From contig NZ_CP053108.1 of assembly GCF_013009075.1 (NCBI RefSeq), positions 310,001-374,000 of the forward strand: a DNA stretch of 64,000 bases. Direction: 5' to 3'. Both the position numbers and the translations under genes were made by a program. Below the pieces are notes generated by a model. The model did not search any database. It was not told the DNA's origin and was given only the letters and a program-made list of their open reading frames with translations. The stretch comes from Halomonas sp. TA22. Lineage in GTDB: Bacteria; Pseudomonadota; Gammaproteobacteria; Pseudomonadales; Halomonadaceae. Shown in pieces: positions 27,254-35,220 of this stretch; the stretch's first letter is position 1, and each line of letters opens with the position of its first letter.

Positions 27254-27280
27254 CTTGAAACCTCGCGCCGCAGGCCATAT
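27254..27280 (+). promoter_or_regulatory. Candidate sigma-32 heat-shock promoter for htpX
   Basis: CTTGAAA (27254-27260) matches the sigma-32 -35 box exactly. Twelve bases later GGCCATAT matches the -10 box CCCCATNT at six of eight positions. htpX is a known heat-shock gene in E. coli, and this site is about 100 bp before its ATG. Confidence 0.5.
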
Positions 27281-27379
27281 CTAACTCGGCAAAAATAAGC
27301 CCGGCCACTCGCCAGTTACCGTAAGGTCATCGCCGTAGTCGTCGGGCGCGCATTCCAAGTCTGCAGGAGAGTTTGCAAC

Positions 27380-28282
27380 ATGATGAGAATCATTCTTTTT
27401 CTGGCCACCAACCTGGCGGTGATCCTGGTGGCCAGCATTACGCTGCGGCTGCTGGGCGTGGAGCCCTACCTCTCCGCACAGGGCATCAACTTCACCAGCC
27501 TGCTGATCTTCTGTTTCGTGTTTGGCATGGCCGGTTCGATGGTGTCGCTATTCATCTCCAAGTGGATGGCCAAGCGCAGCACCGGCACGGTGGTGATCGA
27601 GACGCCGCGCAACTCCACCGAGCAGTGGCTGGTAGATACCGTCGCCGAACTCTCTCGCGAGGCCGGGATCAAGACGCCGGAAGTGGGGATCTTCCCGGCC
27701 CAGCAGTCCAACGCCTTCGCCACCGGTTGGAACAAGAATGATGCCTTGGTGGCGGTCTCCGCTGGCCTGCTCAACCGCATGCGCCCCGAAGAGGTGCGTG
27801 CGGTACTGGCCCACGAGATCGGCCACGTCGCCAATGGCGACATGGTCACGCTGGCGCTGATCCAGGGTGTGCTCAATACCTTCGTGATGTTCTTTGCCCG
27901 GGCCATCGCTCACCTGGTCGACAACTTCCTGCGTAGCCGCAGCGATGGCGCTGGCCTCGGTTTCATGGGCTACTTCGCGGTGGTGATCGTCGCCGAGATC
28001 GTGTTCGGTCTGGTTGCCTCGGTGATCGTTGCCTGGTTCTCGCGCTTCCGCGAATATCGCGCCGACGCGGCAGGCGCCAAGCTTGCCGGCTCCGGGGCGA
28101 TGATCAACGCCCTTGCCCGTCTCAAGGCCGAGACGCAGATGCCCGATCAGATGCCGGATACCTTGACCGCGTTCGCCATTACCACTGGCCAGACCCGCAA
28201 GGTGATGGAGCGATTGTTTGCTAGCCACCCGCCGCTGGATGACCGCATCCGCGCGCTCAAGGAGTCCGCTTACCGCCAGTAA
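27380..28282 (+). CDS. htpX: Membrane protease HtpX
   Basis: Zinc metalloprotease of the inner membrane involved in quality control with FtsH. The 300-residue protein has two N-terminal transmembrane segments (about 5-25 and 38-60), the zinc motif HEIGH (145-149), two later membrane segments (about 155-215) and the third ligand Glu in [10 protein letters not shown] (about 226). AGGAG lies upstream of the paired ATGs. A heat-shock promoter candidate precedes it and a strong hairpin follows. Confidence 0.97.
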   Translation: MMRIILFLATNLAVILVASITLRLLGVEPYLSAQGINFTSLLIFCFVFGMAGSMVSLFISKWMAKRSTGTVVIETPRNSTEQWLVDTVAELSREAGIKTPEVGIFPAQQSNAFATGWNKNDALVAVSAGLLNRMRPEEVRAVLAHEIGHVANGDMVTLALIQGVLNTFVMFFARAIAHLVDNFLRSRSDGAGLGFMGYFAVVIVAEIVFGLVASVIVAWFSRFREYRADAAGAKLAGSGAMINALARLKAETQMPDQMPDTLTAFAITTGQTRKVMERLFASHPPLDDRIRALKESAYRQ

Positions 28283-28291
28283 GCGAGAAGC

Positions 28292-28331
28292 GCCCTGCAG
28301 CGGCGAGCCTTCGCCGCTGCAGGGCCTTATT
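28292..28331 (+). terminator. Rho-independent terminator after htpX
   Basis: A 15-bp perfect stem (GCCCTGCAGCGGCGA with its complement) closes a GCCT loop and is followed by CTTATT. It begins 9 bp after the htpX stop. Confidence 0.85.
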
Positions 28332-28378
28332 ATCCCCCTCCTTCCTCCCTGACTTCTCTCGTTAACCCATCCCCTATT

Positions 28379-30202
28379 TCACCGGCCTCTCCCCTCTTCT
28401 TTGCTATGCTCCTTGGCCGGCCCCATCTCATGGCGGCTCAGGTTGTGCGCGCTATTGACCAGCCCGACATGGGAAAATGCCTGGGGGAAGTTGCCGAGCT
28501 GACATTCATGAACAGGATGGTACTCCTCGGCCAGCAATCCCAGATCGTTGCGCACCGCCAGCAGCTTGTCGAAGAGTTCGCGCGCCTCCTCCTTGCGCCC
28601 GAGTAATAGCAGGGCATCGACGAGCCAGAAACAGCACAGCAGGAAGGCACCTTCGCCGTCCGTGAGGTTCTCCCGCTTTTTCTCATCGAGAAAGCGATAG
28701 ACGAAGCCGTCGTGGACAAGTTCTGCCTGTATCGCCTCGATGGTTCCCACCACCCGCGGGTCTTCTATCGGCAGAAAGCCCATCTGGGGAATCAGCAGCA
28801 GCACGGCATCCAGCGAATCGGTGTCGTAATGCATGACGAAGGCGTTACGCTCGCGATTGAAGGCGCGCTGACACACTTCTTCATGAATACGTGCCCTGAG
28901 TGCCCGCCAACGGGGAAGATCACCCTCGAGCCGATAGCTTTCGGCATCCTTGATGACCCGGTCGACTGCGACCCACGCCATGATCTTGGAGTAGGTATAG
29001 TGTTGCTCGGGGCCACGAAGCTCCCACAGGCCCGCATCTTTCTCCTGCCAATGATCCTCGAGATAAGCGATCAGACGCCGCTGCACGTTCCACATGTCCT
29101 CGTCGGGTTCCATGTGTTCGAGCCGGCTCAGGTGCAAGCCATCCATCACCTGGCCATAGATGTCGTTCTGGCGCTGCAGATAGGCCTCGTTGCCGACCCG
29201 CACCGGCCGGCAGCCATTGAAACCCGTCAGCCAGACAATCTCCTGTTCGTCGAGCCGCCGCTCACCGCCGACGCCGTACATCGGCTGCAGCATGCGAGGA
29301 TCGCCGCCTGCCACACGTAGCAGCCACTCCCGCCAGGCCTTGGCCTCTTCCCGATAACCTGACGACAGCAGCGCATAAAGCGTGAAGGTGACATCGCGAA
29401 GCCAGGTGAAGCGATAGTCCCAATTGAGTTCTCCGCCGATCTCCTCCGGCAGTGAGGTGGTGGGTGCGGCGACGATGCCCCCCGTATCGACATGCGTAAG
29501 CGCCTTGAGGGTGATCAACGAGCGAACCACCGGCTCCCTGAACGTCTCGTCGATCTGACAGCGCTCGCTCCACTCGAGCCACCACCGCTCGGTCTCATCG
29601 AGAGATTGGCACGCATCTAGCCGCTCCGGCGCGGCACTGTAGGCGTGATACCAAGTGAGTACGAAGGGCACCCGCTCGCCCGCCTCGATCGTGAAATCGG
29701 CCTCTATATCGTTATGGCGATCCCGCATCTCGATGGGCGAGTCCAGGCGCAACCCAGCGGGGCCTGCAATGGCACTCACTCCTTCACGGCGGCAGTGCAC
29801 CCAAGGATGGACATGACCGTAATCGAAGCGGAACACCGCCCTGGATTGCATCTCGACTCGCCCGCTTCGCCCTTCCACGATGCGCACCACATCGACGATG
29901 GTATCGCTCTCGCGGCTCAGCGGCATGAAGTCGATGATGGCGACACTTCCCGCCAGCGTCTCGAACAACGTTTCGAGCACCAGCGTCTCGCCCCGATAGC
30001 AGCGGCTCTGTGAGCGAATCTCGCCCACCGGGCGAATTTGCCAGTAGCCGTTCCGCTGCTCTCCGATCAGTGCGGCACAGCACGCCTCCGAATCAAAGCG
30101 TGGTAGGCACAGCCACTCCAGAGAGGCGTGTCGATCGATAAGCGCTGCCGTACGCATGTTGCCGATCAGCCCGTAGTCCTCGATTCTCTTGGGATTGTCC
30201 AT
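28379..30202 (-). CDS. Glycoside hydrolase family 15 protein (trehalase/glucoamylase-like)
   Basis: A 607-residue protein beginning with the bacterial GH15 signature RIEDYGLIGNMRTAALI. It also has SLEWLCLPRFDSEACCAALI and the (alpha/alpha)6-barrel segments LNWDYRFTWLRDVTFTLYAL (about 258-277) and DGEGAFLLCCFWLVDALLLLG. No signal peptide, so it should act on cytosolic alpha-glucosides or trehalose. It is divergent from a TPP enzyme and an SDR; GH15, TPP-enzyme and SDR genes are seen together in other stress-tolerant bacteria, but the pathway is not established. Exact substrate unknown. Confidence 0.87.
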   Translation of the reverse strand: MDNPKRIEDYGLIGNMRTAALIDRHASLEWLCLPRFDSEACCAALIGEQRNGYWQIRPVGEIRSQSRCYRGETLVLETLFETLAGSVAIIDFMPLSRESDTIVDVVRIVEGRSGRVEMQSRAVFRFDYGHVHPWVHCRREGVSAIAGPAGLRLDSPIEMRDRHNDIEADFTIEAGERVPFVLTWYHAYSAAPERLDACQSLDETERWWLEWSERCQIDETFREPVVRSLITLKALTHVDTGGIVAAPTTSLPEEIGGELNWDYRFTWLRDVTFTLYALLSSGYREEAKAWREWLLRVAGGDPRMLQPMYGVGGERRLDEQEIVWLTGFNGCRPVRVGNEAYLQRQNDIYGQVMDGLHLSRLEHMEPDEDMWNVQRRLIAYLEDHWQEKDAGLWELRGPEQHYTYSKIMAWVAVDRVIKDAESYRLEGDLPRWRALRARIHEEVCQRAFNRERNAFVMHYDTDSLDAVLLLIPQMGFLPIEDPRVVGTIEAIQAELVHDGFVYRFLDEKKRENLTDGEGAFLLCCFWLVDALLLLGRKEEARELFDKLLAVRNDLGLLAEEYHPVHECQLGNFPQAFSHVGLVNSAHNLSRHEMGPAKEHSKEEGRGR

Positions 30203-30399
30203 CCTGGAACCTCATTACCAATGTGGTATCAGCTTGGCTGGCGTAGATAAGATGGTCAAAACCCGTCATGACGCTTTGCCAATTGCCCACCCCACCGCCC
30301 CGAACTACGCTTTAACGGCACGGAACATCACGACGGCGCGTTCCCTGACTGACACTACGACCATGGCCGGTCCATCAACCGCTTTGCATGGAGGCTTGA

Positions 30400-32199
30400 A
30401 TGAGCGACAAGCAAGTTGGCGACTTTCTGCTCGAGCGTCTCGACGCCTGGAACGTTAAACGGATCTTCGGTTATCCGGGCGATGGCAGTAATGGCATCAT
30501 GGGGGCGCTGAATCGTGCCGGGGACCGCTTCGAGTTCATCCAGTCCAGGCATGAGGAGATGTCGGCGCTCATGGCCTGCGCCCATGCCAAGTTCACCGGA
30601 GAGGTGGGTATTTGCACGGCGACTTCCGGCCCGGGGGCGATCCACCTGCTCAATGGGCTCTACGATGCCAAGAAGGATCACCAGCCGGTGGTCGCCATCG
30701 TCGGCCAGCAGGCACGCGACGCCATGGGCGGCAGCTATCAGCAGGAGGTGGATCTCGTCTCACTGTTCAAGGATGTCGCCCACGAGTACGTGCACATGGC
30801 GACGAGCGCGGCGCAGATTCGTCACCTGGTCGATCGCGCCATCCGCATTGCGCTGGCCGAACGCACCGTCACGGCTCTGATCATCCCCAACGATCTGCAG
30901 AGCCAGCCCGCCGTCGAGACGCCCGCCCACGCTCACGGCACCGTTCACTCCGGCGTAGGCTTCAGCATGCCGCGGACAGTGCCCTATGAAGAGGATCTCA
31001 AGCGCGCGGCTGCAGTGCTCAACGAGGGCAAGCGTGTGGCGATCCTGGTCGGCGCCGGAGCGCTCAACGCCACCGACGAGGTGATCCAGATCGCCGAGAT
31101 GCTTGGCGCGGGTGTCGCCAAGGCTCTGCTCGGGCGCGCCGCACTGCCCGATGACCTCCCCTTCGTGACCGGCTCGATCGGCCTGCTTGGCACCAACCCC
31201 AGCTGGGAGCTGATGGCCAACTGCGACACCCTGCTGATGATCGGCTCCACCTTCCCCTACTCCGAATTTCTGCCCGAGGAGGGACAGGCCAGGGGGGTGC
31301 AGATCGATATCGATGGTCGCATGCTCAGCATGCGCTACCCCATGGAGGTCAACCTGGTCGGCGACAGTGCGGCAACCCTGCAGGCGCTATTACCCTTCAT
31401 CGAACGCAAGCAGGAGCGTGCCTGGCGCGAGGAGATCGAGAAGAGCGTCGCCCAGTGGTGGGAAGTGCTCGAGGCGCGGGCCATGGCCGAGGCGAACCCG
31501 GTCAACCCGCAGCGGGTGTTCTGGGAACTCTCGCCACGCCTGCCCGACAACTGCATCCTAACCAGCGACTCGGGCTCCGCGGCCAATTGGTACGCCCGCG
31601 ACCTGAAACTGCGGCGCGGCATGCTGGCGTCGCTCTCCGGCGGGCTTGCCACCATGGGCAACGGCGTCCCCTACGCCATCGCCGCCAAGTTCGCCTACCC
31701 CGAGCGCACCGTCATCGCGCTGGTCGGTGATGGCGCCATGCAGATGAACGGCAACGCCGAACTGATCACCATCGCCAAGTACTGGAAGCGCTGGTCGGAT
31801 CCGCGCCTGGTGGTGATGGTGCTCAACAATCAGGACCTCAACCAGGTGACCTGGGAGATGCGCGCAATGGAGGGCGACCCCAAGTACGAAGCATCGCAGG
31901 ATCTTCCCGATTTCCCCTATGCCGAATACGCCGAGATGATCGGCCTGAAGGGGATCAAGGTGACCGAACCCGAGGCGCTTGCCGGCGCCTGGGAGCGTGC
32001 GCTGAGCGCCGACCGCCCGGTCGTGCTCGAAGTGGTGACGGATCCGGACGTACCGCCGATCCCGCCGCATATCAAGCGTGAGCAGGCCCAGGCCTATCTC
32101 TCGGCGCTGCTGCATGGCGATCCTGATTCGCTGGGTATCGTCAAGGCGTCGTTCAAGCAGTTCGCACGTGAGATCGTGCCAAAGCTGCGCAAACATTGA
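30400..32199 (+). CDS. Thiamine pyrophosphate-requiring enzyme, pyruvate oxidase/acetolactate synthase-like
   Basis: A 599-residue TPP enzyme with the PYR domain catalytic Glu in RHEEMSALMACAHAKF (about 48), the GxGxx loop TSGPGAIHLLNGLYDA, and the TPP/Mg motif GDGAMQMNGN (about 446-455). The layout is that of PoxB-type enzymes, but the C-terminal membrane-binding helix of PoxB is not obvious. GGAGG precedes the ATG. It lies 37 bp before the SDR gene, probably one operon. The reaction (pyruvate oxidation or another 2-keto acid) cannot be fixed from sequence. Confidence 0.88.
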   Translation: MSDKQVGDFLLERLDAWNVKRIFGYPGDGSNGIMGALNRAGDRFEFIQSRHEEMSALMACAHAKFTGEVGICTATSGPGAIHLLNGLYDAKKDHQPVVAIVGQQARDAMGGSYQQEVDLVSLFKDVAHEYVHMATSAAQIRHLVDRAIRIALAERTVTALIIPNDLQSQPAVETPAHAHGTVHSGVGFSMPRTVPYEEDLKRAAAVLNEGKRVAILVGAGALNATDEVIQIAEMLGAGVAKALLGRAALPDDLPFVTGSIGLLGTNPSWELMANCDTLLMIGSTFPYSEFLPEEGQARGVQIDIDGRMLSMRYPMEVNLVGDSAATLQALLPFIERKQERAWREEIEKSVAQWWEVLEARAMAEANPVNPQRVFWELSPRLPDNCILTSDSGSAANWYARDLKLRRGMLASLSGGLATMGNGVPYAIAAKFAYPERTVIALVGDGAMQMNGNAELITIAKYWKRWSDPRLVVMVLNNQDLNQVTWEMRAMEGDPKYEASQDLPDFPYAEYAEMIGLKGIKVTEPEALAGAWERALSADRPVVLEVVTDPDVPPIPPHIKREQAQAYLSALLHGDPDSLGIVKASFKQFAREIVPKLRKH

Positions 32200-32236
32200 T
32201 CCGGCATCGCGGGAACGAGAGAGGAGGCTTTACGAC

Positions 32237-33250
32237 ATGGAGAAACGTCAGGAAGTGGTAGTAGTGACAGGCGCCGGCGCCGGCCTGGGTCGAGCGGTGG
32301 CCCGTGAATTTGCTCGACACGGTGCGCAGCTGGGCTTGATCTCGCGCAACCAGAACCGCCTCGAAGCGGTGAAGAGTGAGGTCGAGGCACTCGGCGGACG
32401 CACGGTGACGGTGAGTACCGATGTCGCCGATGCCAGCCAGGTGGAGCGGGCGGCCGAGCGCATCGAAGCGGAGCTCGGGCCGATCGACATCTGGGTCAAC
32501 AGTGCCATGACCACCGTGTTCTCACCCTTCCATGAGGTGACCCCGGAGGAGTTCAAGCGCGTCACCGAAGTCACCTACCTGGGGTACGTGCATGGCACCA
32601 TGGCGGCACTGAAGCGCATGAGGGAGCGCAATCACGGCACCATCGTGCAGGTCGGGTCGGCGCTCTCCTATCGACCGATACCGCTGCAGAGTGCCTATTG
32701 CGGTGCCAAGCATGCGATCAAGGGCTTCACCGAATCGCTGCGCTGCGAACTGATGCACGAGCGCAGCAAGGTGCACATCACGCGGGTTGAGATGCCGGGT
32801 CTCAATACACCGCAGTTCGACTGGTGCAGGAGCCATCTGCCGAAACAGGCCCGCCCCATGGCACCAGTCTTCCAGCCCGAGGTGGGTGCTCGGGCCGTCT
32901 ACTGGGCCGCCTATCATCGTCGCCGCCAGCTCAATGTCGGCATGTCGTCGGTGCTGACCATCTGGGGCAACAAGATCGCCCCGGCCTTGATGGATCGCTT
33001 TCTCGCCCGCACTGCCGTGGACGGGCAGCAGATGCCCGAGCCACTGCCGGACGAGCGTCCCGACAATTTGTGGGAGCCGGTCAAGGGCGACATGGGCGCT
33101 CGCGGTCGCTTCAGCCGCGAAGCTCACCTCGACAGCAAGCAACTATGGCTGAGCACCCATCGCGACAAGGTCGGCCTGGCGGCAGGCGCAGTCCTGCTCG
33201 TCGGCTCGCTGCTCTACGGCTCTCGCCTCTCTCGAGCGCGGCACCGCTAG
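32237..33250 (+). CDS. SDR family oxidoreductase with C-terminal membrane tail
   Basis: Short-chain dehydrogenase of 337 residues. The cofactor motif TGAGAGLG lies at about 11-18, NSA at about 88 (NNAG position) and the catalytic YCGAK (YxxxK) at about 155-159. After the SDR domain (about 250 residues) there is an extension ending in a hydrophobic helix (VGLAAGAVLLVGSLLYG), which suggests membrane anchoring. The start at 32237 has GGAGG 9 bp upstream; the longer open frame overlaps the TPP gene. It is the second gene of the TPP-SDR pair. Confidence 0.9.
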   Translation: MEKRQEVVVVTGAGAGLGRAVAREFARHGAQLGLISRNQNRLEAVKSEVEALGGRTVTVSTDVADASQVERAAERIEAELGPIDIWVNSAMTTVFSPFHEVTPEEFKRVTEVTYLGYVHGTMAALKRMRERNHGTIVQVGSALSYRPIPLQSAYCGAKHAIKGFTESLRCELMHERSKVHITRVEMPGLNTPQFDWCRSHLPKQARPMAPVFQPEVGARAVYWAAYHRRRQLNVGMSSVLTIWGNKIAPALMDRFLARTAVDGQQMPEPLPDERPDNLWEPVKGDMGARGRFSREAHLDSKQLWLSTHRDKVGLAAGAVLLVGSLLYGSRLSRARHR

Positions 33251-33293
33251 CCCTGCCGCACACGGACGAAGCCATTGGCGATTCGAGAGTGAG

Positions 33294-34451
33294 TCACTCA
33301 AGCGCCACGCCAAACCCCGCCGCTCCGAGCCATTGCCCCAGGGAGTGGGCGGCGGGGCGCAGCCCCACCTTCAACGTGGAGAACTCGCGCCGCAGCGGGT
33401 ACTCGGCCCGACACGCATCGAAACCCGCCGCCATGACCTGCCGCCGTGCCCGAGCGATCAGCGCATCGTGATCGCGACGCACGTCATACATGGCACGCAT
33501 GCACAGCCGCATCGCCTCCCAGGGCGACAGCCCCCCATCCAGCGTCAGCCCGGCCAGGGCCGGCGCCGGCGCAAGGGCCTCGAGCCGCTGGCGGGCCGGC
33601 AGGCCGAAGTGGTTCATCAACGCCTGATAGACCTGATGGGTACCGCGCATCTTGCCATCCAGACTGTAACCGGCGATATGCGGCGTGGCGATCTCGGCAC
33701 TACGCCAAAGCGCCTCGTCGATGCCCGGTTCGCCCTCCCACACGTCCAGGACGGCGGTGATGTCGCCGCAGCGGCCAAGACGCTCGCCAAGCGCCGCACC
33801 ATCGAGGCAGTCGCCACGCCCGGCGTTGAGTAGCCAGGTGCCGGGAGCGAGCGCGGCGATCCGCTCGCGATCCAACAGGTGATGGGTCGCATGGGGGCCA
33901 TTCTTGACCAATGGGGTATGCAGGCAGAGCACCTCACAGCGCTCGATCAACTCATCGAGAGGGAAGAACGCTTCGCCAGGCTCGCGCTCGGCGGCTCTCT
34001 CGGCTCTGGGCGGATCGCAGCGCAGGCACTCGATCCCCAGTGCCGACAGCCGTCGAAAAAGCCGCTCACCGACATTGCCAGCCCCGACGATGCCGACTCG
34101 TCGGCTATCGAGCTCGCTTCCCTGGCGCTCGGCCAGCAGCGTCAGGCTAGAGAGCACGTAGTCGACCACCGCCTCGGCGTTGCAGCCCGGCGCACTGGCG
34201 AAACCGATGCCCCGCCTGGCAAGCGCGGCCTGGTCGACATGATCGGTGCCGATGGTGCAAGTACCGACGAAGCGCAGTCGCGAACTCTCCACCGCTCCTT
34301 CGTCGACCCGAGTGATCGAACGCACGATCAGCACCTCGGCATCACGTACCGCCGCCGCATCGATCTCGCGCCCGGGCAGCCGAACCAGGGTGCCCATCTC
34401 GCCAAAGCAGGCATCGGCCAGGGGAATGTTGCTATCGACGACAATACGCAT
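33294..34451 (-). CDS. pdxB: Erythronate-4-phosphate dehydrogenase
   Basis: Second step of the DXP-independent-of-PdxS pyridoxal phosphate route. The 385-residue D-2-hydroxyacid dehydrogenase fold has GIVGAGNVGERLFRRL for NAD, the catalytic Arg in LNAGRGDCLDG, Glu in DVWEGEP and His in ATPHIAGYSLDGK. The N-terminal VVDSNIPLADACFG is specific for PdxB. It converges on the SDR gene and is divergent from the WGR-like gene. Confidence 0.95.
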   Translation of the reverse strand: MRIVVDSNIPLADACFGEMGTLVRLPGREIDAAAVRDAEVLIVRSITRVDEGAVESSRLRFVGTCTIGTDHVDQAALARRGIGFASAPGCNAEAVVDYVLSSLTLLAERQGSELDSRRVGIVGAGNVGERLFRRLSALGIECLRCDPPRAERAAEREPGEAFFPLDELIERCEVLCLHTPLVKNGPHATHHLLDRERIAALAPGTWLLNAGRGDCLDGAALGERLGRCGDITAVLDVWEGEPGIDEALWRSAEIATPHIAGYSLDGKMRGTHQVYQALMNHFGLPARQRLEALAPAPALAGLTLDGGLSPWEAMRLCMRAMYDVRRDHDALIARARRQVMAAGFDACRAEYPLRREFSTLKVGLRPAAHSLGQWLGAAGFGVALE

Positions 34452-34584
34452 GGGCAGCCTTCCTTATCGATTCGGCAATGACTTGTTCCCACGGCTTGTC
34501 CACCACGGTGGGAGGGTTACAATAACGCCCCGCCGCGAGTCCATCCACTCGAGCGCTGATATCTCATCTTAATCGGGAGCCGCC

Positions 34585-34866
34585 GTGATCGTTCGCTGGG
34601 AAAGTGACCATGACTATGTGCTGGTGCACGTGCATCAGGACATGTTCGGCGACTGGATCTTCAGCCGCGCCTGGGGCCAGATCGGCACCCAGTTCGGCGG
34701 TCTCAAGCACCAGTTGGCCGACGACCACGGCCAGGCGATGATGTGGCTCGACGACGTCGACCATATCCAGCGCTCGCGGGGCTTTCAGAAAGTCTTCGAA
34801 GTGCAGGACGACACCCCCGAAGGGCAGGACGCGGTGCGCCAGCTATCGCTGCTCGACAATGCCTGA
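34585..34866 (+). CDS. Small WGR-like domain protein
   Basis: A 93-residue protein that appears to consist of a single WGR-like domain: DYVLVHVHQDMFGDWIFSR, then AWGQIGTQFGG in place of WGRIGT, then a helix with SRGFQKVF. WGR domains bind DNA or nucleic acid termini in PARPs and in bacterial MolR/YehF proteins; stand-alone copies exist. The assignment is by eye. It stands alone between pdxB (divergent) and a convergent glutaredoxin-like gene. Function unknown. Confidence 0.7.
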   Translation: MIVRWESDHDYVLVHVHQDMFGDWIFSRAWGQIGTQFGGLKHQLADDHGQAMMWLDDVDHIQRSRGFQKVFEVQDDTPEGQDAVRQLSLLDNA

Positions 34867-34890
34867 GCGCGGATGAAGTGCGCTCCAGGC

Positions 34891-35220
34891 TTATCCCAGA
34901 TAGCGCCGTCCGCCGCGCATTACCGCCCCCCTGCTCGGCGGAGAAACCACATGCCGCTCCCGCCAGGCATCGACGTCGAGCCAACCACGCGCTTGGAGCC
35001 AGGTGGCCAGACGCTTGGCCTCGAAGCCACGGTCCAGCTCCTCGCCCCCCTCGTCCACCAGTACGGGAATGCGCACTCCATAGCGCACCATCAGCGCCTC
35101 GTCCTCGGCGATCTCGACTCGCGCGAGGGAGTATTCGACCCCGGCAAGGTGGGCGAGATGGTGCTCGAGTTCCTCGCAGAGATGGCAGCCCAGGGTGGTA
35201 TAGAGCATCAATGTGATCAT
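34891..35220 (-). CDS. Glutaredoxin family (DUF836-type) protein
   Basis: A 109-residue thioredoxin-fold protein starting MITLMLYTTLGCHLCEE with a CHLC redox motif at 12-15 and the cis-Pro loop YGVRIPVLVD (about 47-56). The C-terminal tail of about 25 residues is basic and not part of the core. Its ATG overlaps the rlmKL stop by 4 bp, so it is translated with the rRNA methyltransferase. Substrate unknown. Confidence 0.85.
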   Translation of the reverse strand: MITLMLYTTLGCHLCEELEHHLAHLAGVEYSLARVEIAEDEALMVRYGVRIPVLVDEGGEELDRGFEAKRLATWLQARGWLDVDAWRERHVVSPPSRGAVMRGGRRYLG

